A DNA stretch of 64,000 nt from Heligmosomoides polygyrus polygyrus (GCA_947396885.1 OX377202.1:22258001-22322000), one strand, 5' to 3'. Shown: positions 53,456 to 64,000, counted from the stretch's first letter. Notes: generated by a model from the letters alone, not told the origin. Made by a program: numbers and translations.

Positions 53456-55739
53456 TCATGGAGTAAGGATATGGGCTAGTTCATGCCGCGGTGGCACCAG
53501 CTCGACGAAGGAGGCATAATTTTGTGTAGTGGATACAGAAAACTGCCAATACTATTATAATAAGGGCGGGGGGGGGGGGGGTATGGTGATCCACATTCCT
53601 AGATATATTATTGACCAACGGATGCTTTCTACCCCGGAGGACAACTTTTGTGTAATGTGTCATAGACACTTCGAAAAGATTTGGAGACTGTAGAACCTAT
53701 GCTCTGAATACCAGTGATGGTACTGGTATTCAGAGCATAGGTACCAACACGCCTCTCCTACGCAAAGTGATTCCAATTTCTCGTATTCTCGCTGCAGGAA
53801 CAGAAGATGATATCGAGAGGAATGAGCGAAATTTTGATTTATTGTATGGTAGATAACAGGAGAGTCAAAAATAAACGGCTTTATTTTGTCGCTGTCAATG
53901 AGACTTGGGTAAAGGAGTTGCTGAGATGATTGATGGTCTCTAGGGGGCATATATGGACAAGGAATTTCCGGAAAGTAACTGACTAAATCTTTCATTCCGG
54001 GTACGGAAAACCAGATATGGTCTCCAATTAACAAAGGGAAGAGGGAATAACACGTATTGTTCACGTTGTGGTTATTGAATACGTTGGTAGTATTTACTGC
54101 TTTACACATAGTAACTGTAAGTGCTCCATTTTCAAGTGCAGCTGATACATAATCCCTATCCAGAAGAATTCTCGCTGTCCATTAAGCTAAAAGCATGAAC
54201 ATGCTTTGAATTTAGATACTGTGAGACACAGATGTTATTAAACGTATGCCTTAGGGATGCATTTGACGAGAGCGTTGCACGGGTGTCAGACTCTTGATCA
54301 GGTATGATTGATGATACAGAACCCGTGAGAGCTCTTGTAGGTGCTTCATTCCGTTCAAAGGAAATATCGAAGTTTTTGGAATCAATCGTTTCGAAGAAGT
54401 CAGAACTCGATGTATTCTTAGGGACTATTGTAGTAAAATCAATGGAAGTGGCGTCGGTGGTGGACAATAGGATCGTTGCGATAGTACTACTGGGTGGTGG
54501 GAATGTGGTCAACGGAGGGGGCAAGAACTTATTACCGCTTTTTGGTAAATCCAAAGGGTGTACTGAGATGGGAAAAGCAGTGGTTATAGTGGTTATGGAT
54601 GGACTCTTGGCTTTTAGTATAGAGACTGTGGTAGAAAGAGCACTGCTTTTCAGTAGGCTAACAAGGTCTTGATGATTGAAACATTGGATATCATCATTAT
54701 ATTCATTACGCCCTTTAGTACTGAGCTGTAAAGCTAATGGACCGAATTCTTGATTAAGATAGTCGTCGAAATTATCTGTTACTCCTTCATTTAAGTCTCT
54801 GCGGATTGTGGATTCCGCGTAGTTTAGCGGTCGTCTACGGATAAAGTTTGAATGAGAGGTGGCTGCGAAGGAACTTTCTCGTAGCGGGACTGCGTGTTAT
54901 CAACAGTCTTAATGGTGTCTCGTCTCTACCAAGATTGAGCTGCGTTCTCTGTCATATGATCTAGCAGCACTATATTTTGCAGAATGCTGGGGAAAGCTAG
55001 AAAATGATTTGATGTGGTGAGGTAGCACAACCTTTAAGTAGTCGAGACCTGGAGAGGTAGTCGCTATCGAATTGGAAAGCCAGATACTGATCCGGTATGA
55101 TCAAGAATTTAAGGGTGGCAAAGGAATCATAAGTTCCTATGAGCGTAAAGTGGCAGATGGAAGTGCTGTACGTTTGCGTCCATATAACGATGCCTGTTGA
55201 TGTTGCACAATGTCCGTCTGAAAAGGGCAGTTAGAGAGATCCGCTGACGAATTAGAAATGACCCGACCGTTTAGCGAAGCGACTTCCCCTTCCTCGATGG
55301 AATAGGTGCTACGGAGGTAAATAGTTTTACCCCATAAGGGAGGAGAATTGTCAGTTTCTTCTATTTCTAGTGTTGTCTGAAATCCAGTCGAAATTTGAGT
55401 TTAATCATGACCATAAGTGGTATTGCTGACCTGGGCTTGGAGACACTCTTTCGATGGAATTGCCACACCTTGACAACTAATGGTTCGGGTGGTCCTTATA
55501 TAGAGAAAATTGTGCACCTCAACTTGAATTAAATCGCTATAACATATGTGTGCAGGTAATCGAATAGGACCACTACGCTCGCCATATAATTGGACCGGAA
55601 TTCTCATCGTTGGTTTATAGAAGCTGGCGAAACATTTAACTAATTTCGGAAGAAGCAGTGATTTCGGAAAGTGGTTGGAGCCACATATTTGGTATTGAGC
55701 ATCGGCATTAGGAGTGAATGAGAGAAGTATCAAAGTCAT
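53456..55739 (-). pseudogene. Element 3 envelope-like glycoprotein
   Basis: From ATG 55739: hydrophobic signal segment (TLILLSF), mature start QYQICGSNHFPKSLLLPKL, FLYIRTTRTISCQG; a stop/frameshift near 55,402; a Ser/Thr/Pro-rich mucin-like stretch (54554-54300, e.g. TTFPPPSSTIATILLSTTDA); a Cys-containing region (LRHTFNNICVSQYL, NNTCYSLFPLL, EIPCPYMPP); and a hydrophobic anchor (LIIIVLAVFCIHY, about 53,520-53,560) followed by a basic tail. The order of blocks is the same as in element 2. Several breaks and a 21-base inverted duplication (53695-53742) disable it. Confidence 0.75.
53695..53742. repeat. Short perfect inverted duplication in the element 3 envelope gene
   Basis: ACCTATGCTCTGAATACCAGT (53695-53715, given here as ACCTATGC...ACCAGT) is repeated inverted at 53722-53742 with a 6-base loop. 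It replaces part of the envelope stem region seen in element 2. Confidence 0.9.
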
Positions 55740-55836
55740 TATTGAGAAGAATATGGCGTTAAGCAGGATAGCAGGGAATCCATTGCTCTAAGAGGTTGGA
55801 GGGGGGCTGTTAATTAGCGGCAGGCATCACAGCTGG

Positions 55837-56817
55837 CTAGTTTCGAAATTGCTGAGCGGGATTTAGATATTGGGGCTGGCCGAACTGGTTCGGAGGCATT
55901 ATTTGCTGTTGCTGCTGAAAATCTGAAGCGAGCCCTGATTATAAAGGGGGTGGCCTTGCCTAGATGCAGATCTGAAGTGACGCGGGAAATTCCAGAAATT
56001 TCAGAAGCGGTATGGAAAAGGCTTCCGAGCCCTATAGGAATATTTAGCATGACTCGGTGGAAAGAATGGTTGTTTGCGTTGGGGGTAACTATCTAGGTTT
56101 CCTCTTTGATTCCGGTTTTGACCTCTGAATGGATTCTGCGGTTTCCTCGACTGAGGAATGATAAGGCTGTTAATTTGTTTTCGAACTGTATCCACTTTTC
56201 GCTAATTAATCGTGAGTTGAGACTATCGGCGATTCGAAAATCTTCTCTGCGCTCTTGGTCTAATACTCTTGCTCCCTTTTCAGCACCGTCAACGACGGAC
56301 TTGAAGTCGTCTATATCGGGAAGACGAATCGCTTTCCGGATCTCCGGTCAAAGTCCTTTGATAAAGAACTCTATGGCTAATTTTCGAAGGATGTTTTTGT
56401 CTTCACCCTGAAAAGCGACTTTTGTTTTTGCAAGGATTTTTCGTGCAATCTCGCCTATGCTTTCTTTTCCTGCCTCATGTTGCGAAATTCGTCCCTTGCA
56501 TTACTTACCATCGGTAAAGCTTGTGTTTTGAATTTTTTAGCAAGAGCGACCGTCATGGCTTTCCAGTCTACTTCATCGGCGTCACTGAGTCCCGAACACT
56601 TTACTTTTGCACCACCGGTTAGATGCAAGGGCATGAGAGATTTTGTGTGCTCAAGTGGAATCCCCAAACGTTCTATAAGTTCGGAGTGGTTGTCAAGATA
56701 CCCTTCAAAGGTGCGGTCTTCATCCCCAGAAAATTTTTCTATTCGATTATCGAGCAGCTTACAGGAAGTATAGATAGATGGATCGGTGTACGAAAACACG
56801 ATCGGCTTTGCTTCCAT
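55837..56817 (-). pseudogene. Element 3 gag
   Basis: ATG 56817 (MEAKPIVFSYTDPSIYTSCK) through a capsid domain like element 1, with a frameshift near 56,455, an in-frame stop near 56,350 and a small deletion at the IRKAIR block. The C-terminal tail (RKPQNPFRGQNRNQRGNLDS, then QQQQQIMPPNQFGQP) ends at TAG 55837-55839, beyond the point where element 1 gag stops. The same open extension upstream of the ATG (to about 57,115) is present. No zinc knuckle. Confidence 0.88.
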
Positions 56818-58060
56818 TTTTGGAGTAGAGTGAAGAAGCTCTCCTTGAAGTAAAGTTTGCTCAAACTCTTGAAGCGATGAATCTATGAGAGGGTTTTTAA
56901 TGGGAGTAGAAAATTCGAGTGTATCTGGTTGGTTTAGAGAGAGCGTGGCTAAAAGTGTCAGGGTTGGGAGAAGTTTTGGAGGTGACTAGTAAATTGAGGC
57001 CGTTTCTAATTGACCGAAGGTGTGCTTCACGATTTAGGTTATATTGTTCGAGCCTTCCCGAACGATCTAACTTCTTTGACGGAGTTTTGTTTTTCCTAGC
57101 CAGCTTGGCGGAGATTTAATGAAATTTTTTTAAAATAAGATCGAAGTGTTAGTTGATAGTAGTGAGGTTATATTCTTTAGGAAGTTAAAGTAAAATTTCG
57201 TTGAACTTAAATTGATTCTCTCTAGAAGTTGAAGACTTTATTTAAGAGATATAACTTGATAGAATCCGACCTTAGTCCTGATGGTGGTTGTGGAGTCGTG
57301 AGAGTTGCCTACCTCCGAATACAGTCCGGGCGCTTGGAATTTGCGGAAGACGGCAGTAGACGACAGTGAACTGTCGATGTGGAATCGACTATGGGGAGTC
57401 TGGGTGTGAGGGTTGGAGGTTACATGGGTTTTCAGAGGAGGTGGTGTTTGGGTCTGGGTGTAATTAAGCGTGCCTATTTTCGTGGGATAGAGGATCCCGT
57501 GGTAGTTGTTCGCGTGGAGGAAGAGATCCGTGGGCGTGATTGATAAATGGCGAAGGAACGGTCAGGAGGCATGGGTGGATAAGAAAAGATCAGCAGCCGG
57601 GGTTTGGGCTGTGTTATGAGTTCCACGGAAGTAAAGGGGTCATGGTAAACGGTCAACAAGTCCGTTGTAAACTGCGGCGGATACTTGGTGAGTTTTCTTC
57701 TTTTAGAGTCGGAATTTTGTCGACGGAATGAGAAGAAAGAGCCTTATTTTATGAATTATATTATATTTTTTATAACTATATTTTATATTTTTTGTGATGT
57801 GGTATTACTTTCTATGGAGATATCTGTGCATTTCCATGTTTCGAACTAAAGAAGAGTGAAACATTACAGCGCTGTGCTACACCATCAAAATTGTTCAAGA
57901 GAATAAAATTATTGCAAGAGGTGTGGTGCGGCTCGGCCGAGACTTTATTTGTTGCTCAGATTCTTATTTTAGATGTCTAGAATTCTGGTCAACCTCATGC
58001 AAGAAAGCAACTTTCGCTTCAACTTAGTATGAAGGACCGAGAAAAATAGGTTATTTTCAA
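56818..58060 (-). promoter_or_regulatory. Element 3 leader, truncated
   Basis: Homologous to the element 1 leader; the conserved palindrome CTCGGCCGAG is at 57932-57941. Homology ends at about 58,060, before the primer binding site. Confidence 0.75.
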
Positions 58061-58630
58061 CCAGACGTTAAGTGGCCTAGCGGCCGCCAAACGTCTAGTT
58101 TGGAGCTTCGTTCCCAAACCCCGAGAATAGAATACTCCCGTCTAGGCCTTCTTACTCGCGTTACAGTGAAAATCTGGTTTTATGGGAAAGCGGTGCAGAA
58201 GGGAACAATCTTCAGAAATGCCCCTATGAAGCCTTACCACCCTCTATCGCACTTACGCCGATTTGTTCTCGGAAATACAGATTCTCTACGTGGCGAGTAA
58301 CAGATTGTGGTAATCTTGTTGAAGCTCTATACCGCTAAATATCCGACGGCAATAATAATCCTCCTATTCCCGGAGTCATTCTCCCTACCCCCCCCCCCGA
58401 CAATACACAATATCCCCTTACCGTGTGCAGGCAGAGACAGGCAGAAAAATGTAGTGAGCATCAGTCAGTAGTGAGAGTGAGAGAAAAAGTACACGCACAC
58501 GCTCGCTGCCTTTGAAAGGTCATCTGAAAGTCCAACGTATGCTTCGCAATGTTTGATCTGTGGCACATCTTCTTGATCTAAACGCACGTTGTACGACGCT
58601 CCTATCACATACACGTTGCATGATAGTGAG
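58061..58630. other. No gene recognised
   Basis: Starts with GC-rich GTGGCCTAGCGGCCGCCA. A 13-base C run lies near 58,389. A short plus frame (58100-58300) has no motif. Confidence 0.4.
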
Positions 58631-58975
58631 GAAAAGTACTGGTCCCCTTACAGGTTTCTTCCACTAATCCCCCTTCCTATTACTGGTCCTAGCTTCACTG
58701 GTCCCCTCTTCACTGGTCCGCCCACTTTTGGTAGCCCCTTTCCCTGGCCCCCATTAATGGTCCCCTTTACCGGTTCCCCTTCACAGGACCCTCCTACTTC
58801 ACTGGTTCCCGTTCACTCCCCCCCCCCCCTTACTATCCCCCAATCCTCACCTTAGTGATATTCTTTATTGGTTTCCCTTCGCTCCCATTAAAGGTCCTAT
58901 CCTTACTGGCACTCCTCCCCTTCACTGGTCCTCCCACCCTTCACTGGACCCCCGCTTACCTGTCTTCCTTTTAGT
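58631..58975. repeat. Pyrimidine-rich short tandem repeats (CACTGGTCCCC type)
   Basis: Imperfect 15-18-base units around TTCACTGGTCCCC recur at least ten times. The plus frame 58589-58855 is Pro-rich as a consequence. No gene is claimed. Confidence 0.7.
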
Positions 58976-59018
58976 GGTCTTCCATTACACGTGTACGGAA
59001 TCCAGACTCCGTTTGCAT

Positions 59019-59345
59019 GACATTGGTTACACCTCTTCTGAACACCCAGACACTCCTTGCATGAAATCCGTAATAACTCTTCTGAGCCCAGACACACCCT
59101 GCGTGACATCGGTGATGTCTGTCTTGTGAACCTGCTGAACGGAATCGGTGACATGCGTTCTGACCCCAGACACCTATTACGCGACATCGGTGACACCGCT
59201 TCTGAACCTAGACACACATTGCGCGACGTCGGTTGCACGTCTTCTGAAACCGGACGCCTGTTGAGCAACGTCGCTGGCATGCCTTTTAAACTCGGGCGCC
59301 CTTTGCGCGACATCGGTGATACTTCTTCTGACGGTCTCGACACGA
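59019..59345. repeat. 42-bp minisatellite, about seven units, open in several frames
   Basis: Units such as GAACCTAGACACACATTGCG followed by CGACGTCGGT repeat at 42 bp, with some longer intervals at the left. As 42 is a multiple of three, the repeat codes for 14-residue peptides in the plus frame 59057-59350 (SEPRHTLRDIGD...) and minus frame 58903-59343 (SRNVCLGSEAVSPM...). Which, if any, is translated cannot be told. Confidence 0.8.
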
Positions 59346-60617
59346 CGTGAGCATTTTCGTATGATTCTCATCTGAGACGATGAACTCCGAACAAGAACCG
59401 AAATCTGGGGTCATGTTATGTGTTGAAGGCACTCCTTTATTATGATATAAATGAGATGCTAAATGTGTGCCGCAATCGAGATGGCTCAATTAACACCGGT
59501 TTTTTCTTTATAATTAGGGGAACCGCGTGGTGCTTCGCCGCTTCAAGAGCGCAGAACCCAGCTCCGGACTCCTCCTGGGCGATCAGAACAGTTCCCACGC
59601 GAGCAGCTTGGCTGCACCACTCCCTGGAGTCCCTTCCCGCGGCTGGGTTCTGCGCTCAAAGAGCGGAGATATCAGTGTCTTTTCCTTCCTGGGCAAGTCT
59701 GGATCGCGTTGTCCTACCGAAAAAGGTAGGAGACTACATTGCCGTGAGCGGGATTTGTACCAAGAGTGTTTCTTCGATGCACACGCAACTAACGGCAACT
59801 CCTTCCACTCGACCTCACTCGACCTCTATGTTCCAGAATTTCGTAGTCCACATAAAGAATAAAAGAACAAAGGACAATGTTAATCAATCCCTTTATTGTG
59901 CCACAAATTCTACATCAACTACATCAACGGGAAATCGTAAGGGCATTTTGAGTGCGCATTTGATCTATACAGTAACTTATGGTGGGGAGCCGATGAGCAG
60001 TTCAGCGTTTTATCCTTTTCAGACAAGATTGGTACCATTTCACCGATCCCGGAGGGATGGAAAGATTGATTGCCGAGGTAGGAACCGAAACAGGAACCTT
60101 TTGTTGGGTGCAAGTGACAGCCGGCACCTTCTCCGATCACGCCATCACGTGCTCTGTTAGGACAATATCCAACAATGTCCATTCAAATTGTCTCCAGGAT
60201 ATCATGGTAGCCATGGAATACGTGACGCATTCCGGGAAGGGGCAGTTTATCGTCGACCTTTATTCTTAGCCTTTTTCAGGGATTTTTGGATCTGTCTGGA
60301 AGTGTTCCTTTATTGCGAATTTCTTTGACATGATTTTAGGCGGTAAACATTCACTCATAGTATTAATGGAGTTTTCACCCATTTCTCGCCTTCTTGTTTC
60401 AGCTCTTGCTACTTCATACCTGTGCTGCCGACTTGCTGTTCGCCTTAGAAACCGAAATTCTGACGCTGGTGAGATTAGATTATTAGATTAGATTATTTTG
60501 ATTTTTATCACATCGGATTCCACATTAGGTAATTTGTCCTTGTGCTGATGATTCAGTGTTTCTCACCAATGGAAGAACCCTCACGAAGTTCCGAAAACAG
60601 CGTCAAATGGGGTTTCT
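59346..60617. other. Repeat fragments, no gene recognised
   Basis: 59.54-59.69 kb holds a diverged unit of the 113-bp repeat from 9.0-9.5 kb (CCCTGGAGTCCCTTCCCGCG, GGGTTCTGCGCTCAAAGAGC). 59.93-60.12 kb is a dispersed repeat related to 44.33-44.50 kb. A 246-residue plus frame (59420-60160) crosses both and has no recognisable domain. Confidence 0.45.
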
Positions 60618-61128
60618 CATCCGGGTGGCCGATGTGTGAGACACACAACGTCGGTGCGGTGTCCGAGAAAAGCTCGCCTGACGTAGCCACGCAAAAATTT
60701 TTTCCATATAGCGTTTATTTGAGAGTTTTTTAAATTTTTGGTGCTCCACTTGCAGGGCTGTTGTGTGTTGCAGGTCGGCTCGGTATTTATACATCGTGAT
60801 GAACAATGAACAATGGAGTGAAATCCTGAACAGCTTAGCAGTAACGAAAAACTGGAATTACTCTGCATTCTGGCTTCTGCACATAATTCCAGTTTTTCGT
60901 TACTGCTAAGCTGTTCAGGATTTCACTCCATTGTTCATTGTTCATTACGATGTATGAATACCGAGCCGACCTGCAACACGTAACAGCCCTGCAAGTGGAA
61001 CTCCAAAAATTAAAAAAAACCACAAATAAACGCTATATGGGAAGAATTTTTGCGCGGCTACGTCAGGCGAGCTTTTCTCGGACACCGCACCGACGTTGTG
61101 TGTCTCACGTACATCGGCCACCCAGATG
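60618..61128. mobile_element. 511-bp fold-back element (MITE-like)
   Basis: Left arm 60618-60860 and right arm 60884-61128 are inverted copies over nearly their whole length with a 23-base loop (60861-60883). The outer ends read CATCCGGGTGGCCGATG and CATCGGCCACCCAGATG. The inner 120 bases are almost perfectly complementary. No transposase is encoded. Confidence 0.9.
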
Positions 61129-62338
61129 AATTAGTCAATTATTCGAACGTTCTTCTTTGCAGAAACGACAGAACAGCGCCGCATGCCCGTGAATTACTTA
61201 TCGGAAAGGGAACTTGCATCAGCACGTACAATTTTTTTTCGGTGCACGAGTTGTCGCCTAGGGCTAAAATCGATTTTAGCCTGAGACTGATGAGTTTGAA
61301 AATTCTGAAGTTGAGCAAGGACATCACTGTTTCTACAACAACTACATGACCTCTACATAGTTGGTGGTAGGCATTGGATCAGACGTCGATTCGGATAATT
61401 CGAATCCGTCATTTTTAGAATCCTAGTTAAAACGATTATGCAAATAATGGCGTTTTTGAAAGCCTCGGATAAGGAAGAGAAGCTTTAATAAAAAGAGATT
61501 TTCGTATAATCCAAGTAACTGATTTCTCTTCGGATCTCATATCGGGTACCCGGATCGGATTGAACACCAGATTTCCGATCAAAATCAGTTGTCTGAATTT
61601 TCGAAAATCTGGTCCGGTGAAAATCAGCCCTATGCGAATCATTCCAAAATCGAGGCATATGAAAAATAGCGTTGTTTACAGGGCTTCAAATACGCTCCTC
61701 TTTTGTAAAGTGAATCTACCGAACAAAAGACCACAATAGTAAATTATCGAATCGCAGTCGCACACAGCAATACCTTCCAAACATCAAATATGCAGAAAAA
61801 TGCAAAAATACTTAAGGCAGGGAGACACATAATCTCTGGCATATGAAGCAATATTTTGCTGTTTGTATGCATAGCCGATGCTCAGAAGGCATTGAGTTGA
61901 GGTTGAGTGTTCCAGGACCATGGTCTCATAATAGAGCAGGCACCAGCCCGCTTAGTACCGTTGAATGAATATGCGTCAAAATTGGAGCATATGCATAGCT
62001 TTATCTCTTGACATAACAATTTCTAATGGTTTCAATAACTATGTTATTCAACAGCATCGCAGAAGAAGGCCGATTAAGGGGTATATATTTTATTATAGTT
62101 AATGATAGTGAGAGGGCAATTTATTTATTTAATACACCCGTACACACCTGCAGTGTCAAAAGCGACACCGTGATAAAAGTTGTAATTGAAACACGTCACT
62201 TGGGGAAAAACAACGGTGAGCAAGATAAGTATAGAAACGTAAGAAGCGCTTCCATATTCTACGAGACATGATGGACCGATAATGGAGGAGGCAGAACGAA
62301 CATTTGTTATTTTGTTATCCACTTTCTTAGAGAAACAG
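61129..62338. other. No gene recognised
   Basis: AT-rich spacer downstream of the last exon of the gene at 62.34-64.0 kb. It should contain that gene's 3' untranslated region, but no single clear polyadenylation site can be chosen. Confidence 0.4.
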
Positions 62339-62636
62339 TTATGCTCGCCAACCATTCTCATTAGTTGTAGAGCTAAACGACGGCACGGATGAATGTAGGT
62401 AGTGATTGACCTGATTCCCCAAGTCTTCAAAAGGATTGGACACGACGATAAATTCTTCGATTACGACTTTGACGGTATTGGCACCGCTGTTATACAGGAA
62501 CAGTAGAATAGAGCCAAACGAGAAAACAGTGTCATTGTCTTCTCCGCTTAACACCACTACATCCTGTCGCGTTGCCCGCGATCGTTTCCAATAAACTTTC
62601 GAGGTGTAGACTTTTCCTTGTTGCACCAATCTCAAG
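62339..62636 (-). CDS. Unrecognised host gene, terminal exon
   Basis: Starts after the acceptor TTATTCTAG (AG at 62637-62638) and ends at TAA 62339-62341. The peptide begins LRLVQQGKVYTSKVYWKRSR and ends STTNENGWRA. It joins the previous exon in phase (GT|C). The middle (DNDTVFSFGSILLFLYNSGA) is hydrophobic but short for a clear membrane span. No family is recognised. Confidence 0.65.
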
Positions 62637-62697
62637 CTAGAATAAGGAAATATTACATAGGCACACATGTTACCCAGACTTCTGCATACAAACTTAC

Positions 62698-62870
62698 ACT
62701 GGGACGTCACCATTTTGCAGGCGGAGGAAGCATTGGTGTTCATCCAAAAGCTCGTCTATGAGGCTGTTCTTAGGAATATACATCTCCTCAGTAATGAAGT
62801 GATCCATCGGATTCTTGAGAAGGTCGGAGTTAGTTCTCTGTGGATGGTACAGTTGCAACGTCAATAAATA
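62698..62870 (-). CDS. Unrecognised host gene, internal exon
   Basis: Between acceptor GGCTAG (62871-62872) and donor GTAAGT (62697-62692). It encodes LTLQLYHPQRTNSDLLKNPM and then ITEEMYIPKN...FLRLQNGDVP. Length 173 bp, entering in phase 0 and leaving in phase 2, consistent with both neighbours. The 61-bp intron that follows is typical of nematodes. Confidence 0.65.
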
Positions 62871-63018
62871 CTAGCCTGCTAACGTGCTGGTTATCCACTT
62901 TATCAAGCAGCCTGCGCATTTTTCCATTGCCTTCCTAACATCGTCTAGCCAAAAGCGATCGTATTTTTTTCAACAGCAAATTTCTAAATTTGAGTAAATT
63001 CACGTCTGCTAAACATAC

Positions 63019-63198
63019 ATCTTCGTAAGGTGAAAACATCAGGGCGAACCTGTCAATCACCACGATGCTGCTGTTTGACGTATTTTGGTTGATGTTAATT
63101 TGTAAACGCCGGTGATGGCCTTCAAATGGACTAGAAGACCACTGATACATTGTTTCATATGTGTCCAGCTCCTCACGCATGCCGTGGTCAAAGAACCA
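63019..63198 (-). CDS. Unrecognised host gene, internal exon
   Basis: Acceptor CGTTTAG (AG at 63199-63200), donor GTATGT from 63018. Exactly 60 codons in phase 0 on both sides: WFFDHGMREELDTYETMYQW, then INQNTSNSSIVVIDRFALMF. Flanked by introns of 121 and 148 bp. Confidence 0.65.
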
Positions 63199-63319
63199 CT
63201 AAACGATTGGTGACCTTTTTCGGAAGAAATGAACAAGATGTGGCCTACTGCGACTTCTCTGCAATTCTTCGAAATACTCCACTATTTTACTTTCTGTGGT
63301 TCAGGGGCAAGAGACTTAC

Positions 63320-63700
63320 GTGACACTTCAGTGTAAAAGCAGTAGGTGTCATTGAAACCCAAAGGCTCTTGGTGACTCCAGCTATTTTCTTTGGAACTTC
63401 GATGGCATTTGTTGTCAACCACGTTTCCAGCTTCATTACTGTGGAGCCGGTCCTTTGTGATCCCCTCCGAACAGTCATGTAACGCGTCGGACAAAAACAT
63501 GGATGGTGCCATCACCTTCATGGCAGTAGTGATTCCAAGTAAACGTGATTGTGAAAGCATTCTCAACATTTTTGGGAGTTGTAAAGTACAGACCAGGAAT
63601 TCCGTTCAAAATGGTTCTACCGTCGTTTAAATAAGAGTCAGGGCTTCTCAGCTGAGCGATGCTGTCTTGCTCGTCGAACCATACCCGAGTCAGTTCTATT
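63320..63700 (-). CDS. Unrecognised host gene, exon region with apparent frameshift
   Basis: The right part reads LTRVWFDEQDSIAQLRSPDS and LNGIPGLYFTTPKNVENAFT..., the left part (63478-63320) reads METWL-like sequence KLETWLTTNAIEVPKKIAGV up to the donor GTAAGT (63319-63314). The two parts are in different frames, with a stop near 63,478. This could be a missed intron, a sequencing error or decay. Confidence 0.5.
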
Positions 63701-63726
63701 CTCTTACATCAAGCACTTAGACCAAC

Positions 63727-63854
63727 CGAATTCTGAATTCCATCTTGGAATTCCAAACAGGGTTTGTTGTGCCTGAACGTGCACGAAATGACCTAGTTGT
63801 AACTTCGACGGAAGCGGGAATTACATCAAGAAACCTACAGACGTGGCATTCACT
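63727..63854 (-). CDS. Unrecognised host gene, upstream exon (weak C2-like motif)
   Basis: Acceptor AAGGTTTTAG (AG at 63855-63856) and possible donor GTTGGT (63726-63721). Encodes SECHVCRFLDVIPASVEV and SGTTNPVWNSKMEFRIR. The T-NPVWN-K-EF pattern is reminiscent of C2 domains, but this is a short match only. Another exon seems to end at 63919 (donor GTAAGC) and to continue past the window edge. Confidence 0.5.
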
Positions 63855-64000
63855 CTAAAACCTTTTTATGGTGCTGTTATGCTTACCAAATTATTTAGAA
63901 GTATTAGTTGCTGCTTACCGATACAGGGGGCAGCACCCTGTGTTGGAATAAACGTCTGTCATGCTGGTCAACATAGTGCTGCAGTTGTTGCAATAATAGT

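Larger units (their letters stand above)
52620..58060 (-). mobile_element. Element 3: truncated Ty3/gypsy-like element with gag-env-protease order
   Basis: Minus orientation: leader from 58,060 (5' LTR and primer site lost), gag 56.8-55.84 kb, envelope-like gene 55.74-53.46 kb, protease 53.45-52.62 kb; RT onward is lost at the junction with an RTE fragment. Gag and protease are close to element 1 in sequence, yet the envelope gene that element 1 lacks is present here. Confidence 0.88.

Noticed and set aside
58589..58855. Proline-rich protein on the plus strand
   Set aside because: It is the translation of CACTGGTCCCC-type simple repeats.
59420..60160. 246-residue plus-strand frame
   Set aside because: It crosses two unrelated dispersed repeats and shows no domain, so it is probably a chance frame.

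Overview
The window is eukaryotic and very probably from a nematode, most likely a clade V (strongylid or hookworm-like) species. Three things point that way: short introns with TTTTAG or TTCTAG acceptors in the one apparent host gene (62.3-64.0 kb), RTE-type reverse transcriptase fragments resembling those common in hookworm genomes, and a degraded mariner copy. There are no bacterial operons. The organism call is an inference; no species is claimed.

From 0 to 36.8 kb the window is almost entirely Ty3/gypsy-like LTR retrotransposons, nearly all on the minus strand. (a) 1-7,118: a tandem LTR-internal-LTR-internal-LTR array of a non-autonomous element, plus one solo LTR on the plus strand (8,213-8,688). 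(b) 9.0-9.5 kb: a 113-bp tandem repeat, followed by a small EGF-like exon at 9.7 kb. (c) Element 1 (10,581-19,140): a young, almost intact element with 452-bp LTRs and ATAT target duplications, encoding gag, pol and a separate 3' ORF with three zinc knuckles. (d) Element 2 (about 10.25-30.98 kb): an older, decayed element interrupted in its integrase by element 1 and in its RT by the 2-kb element C (21,107-23,121, GTCT target duplications). It carries an envelope-like glycoprotein gene between gag and protease. (e) Element 4 (3' end at 30.98-31.6 kb, leader at 32.4 kb). (f) Element 5 (32,574-36,020, AAAG target duplications): non-autonomous, retaining only the zinc-knuckle ORF, and itself holding a probable solo LTR. 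(g) Another LTR at 36.4-36.8 kb.

From 36.8 to 52.6 kb there is gene-poor repeat-rich DNA: a 4-kb element with 641-bp inverted arms and an inner pair of inverted tRNA-SINE-like copies, a 58-60-bp minisatellite, RTE fragments, a mariner relic, and a perfect 94-bp palindrome. From 52.62 to 58.06 kb lies element 3, a truncated relative of element 1 that still has the envelope-like gene between gag and protease. From 58 to 62 kb come minisatellites and a 511-bp fold-back element, and from 62.3 kb to the right edge a multi-exon minus-strand gene that I do not recognise.

The main biological point is the genome plan of this retroelement family: gag (without zinc knuckles) - envelope-like gene - PR-RT-RH-IN, with the envelope tail in frame with protease in element 2, and a nucleocapsid-like three-knuckle protein in a separate 3' ORF (seen in elements 1, 4 and 5) that reads through the polypurine tract into the 3' LTR. 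All members share a leader with a covarying stem around a 10-base palindrome (candidate packaging or dimerisation signal), a 10-nt primer binding site matching the 3' end expected for tRNA-Gln, TATA boxes in the LTRs and a tetraloop hairpin just before the polypurine tract. Non-autonomous members keep these cis signals and lose most genes, so they look like parasites of the coding elements.
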